From an uncultured Gammaproteobacteria bacterium (GTDB lineage Bacteria > Pseudomonadota > Gammaproteobacteria > Chromatiales > Chromatiaceae): a stretch of DNA of 5,798 nt. A program made the position numbers and the translations under genes. The notes under the pieces were generated by a model. It worked only from the letters and a program-made list of their open reading frames with translations, did not search any database and was not told where the DNA came from. Location: contig CALAZS010000013.1 in NCBI GenBank assembly GCA_937926265.1, positions 1 to 5,798 of the forward strand, in the 5' to 3' direction. Shown piece by piece: positions 5,753-5,798 of the stretch (the first letter of the stretch is position 1; each line of letters opens with the position of its first letter).

Positions 5753-5798
5753 ATGAGCAACTACAAGGATACGCTAAATCTTCCAAATACCGGTTTTG
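5753..5798 (+). CDS. ileS: Isoleucyl-tRNA synthetase, N-terminal fragment cut by window end
   Basis: The ATG at 5753 opens a frame that runs to the window end and encodes MSNYKDTLNLPNTGF, 15 residues. This matches the characteristic IleS N-terminus (E. coli MSDYKSTLNLPETGF). IleS charges tRNA-Ile with isoleucine in the cytoplasm. Its position after ribF agrees with the conserved murJ-ribF-ileS order. No strong Shine-Dalgarno sequence precedes the ATG. The rest of the gene lies outside the window, so the catalytic motifs cannot be checked. Confidence 0.9.
   Translation, partial: MSNYKDTLNLPNTGF

Overview
The window is a stretch of housekeeping chromosome from a gammaproteobacterium. It carries obgE, proB, rpsT (opposite strand), murJ, ribF and the first codons of ileS. 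The order obgE-proB, then rpsT divergent from murJ-ribF-ileS, is the arrangement known from Pseudomonas and marine relatives (Pseudomonadales/Oceanospirillales). The ProB protein is of the Pseudomonas type, with a PUA domain and the ending HRDNLVLV. Base composition looks near 48% GC by eye, lower than Pseudomonas, which favours a marine Oceanospirillales-like host. The genus cannot be fixed from this sequence.

Layout. Positions 39-2272 hold obgE and proB on the plus strand, 35 bases apart and probably co-transcribed. Positions 2273-2449 hold a structured 3' region ending in a bidirectional rho-independent terminator shared by proB and the convergent rpsT. rpsT (2450-2710, minus) starts with GTG, has a strong Shine-Dalgarno sequence and a good sigma-70 promoter with a GC-rich discriminator. 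Positions 2711-2889 are the divergent rpsT/murJ control region and contain a perfect 10-bp tandem repeat. murJ (TTG start) and ribF follow, separated by a 25-base gap largely filled by a 20-base near-palindrome that abuts the ribF ATG. Between ribF and ileS lie 369 bases without a credible gene. They hold two copies of one structured repeat in opposite orientations. The ileS start is cut by the window edge.

Functions. The genes cover ribosome assembly and stress (ObgE, S20), proline synthesis (ProB), lipid II flipping for peptidoglycan (MurJ), FMN/FAD synthesis (RibF) and isoleucyl-tRNA charging (IleS). None is unusual as a gene.

The most interesting part is the pair of intergenic repeats at 5393-5507 and 5558-5666. 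They share a core that includes the 8-mer CATGGATG, while their long outer arms are self-complementary but differ in sequence between copies. Inner stems also differ by compensating changes. The inner hairpins expose GGA in their loops, which resembles CsrA/RsmA binding sites. This is an inference from two copies only and needs a genome-wide comparison.
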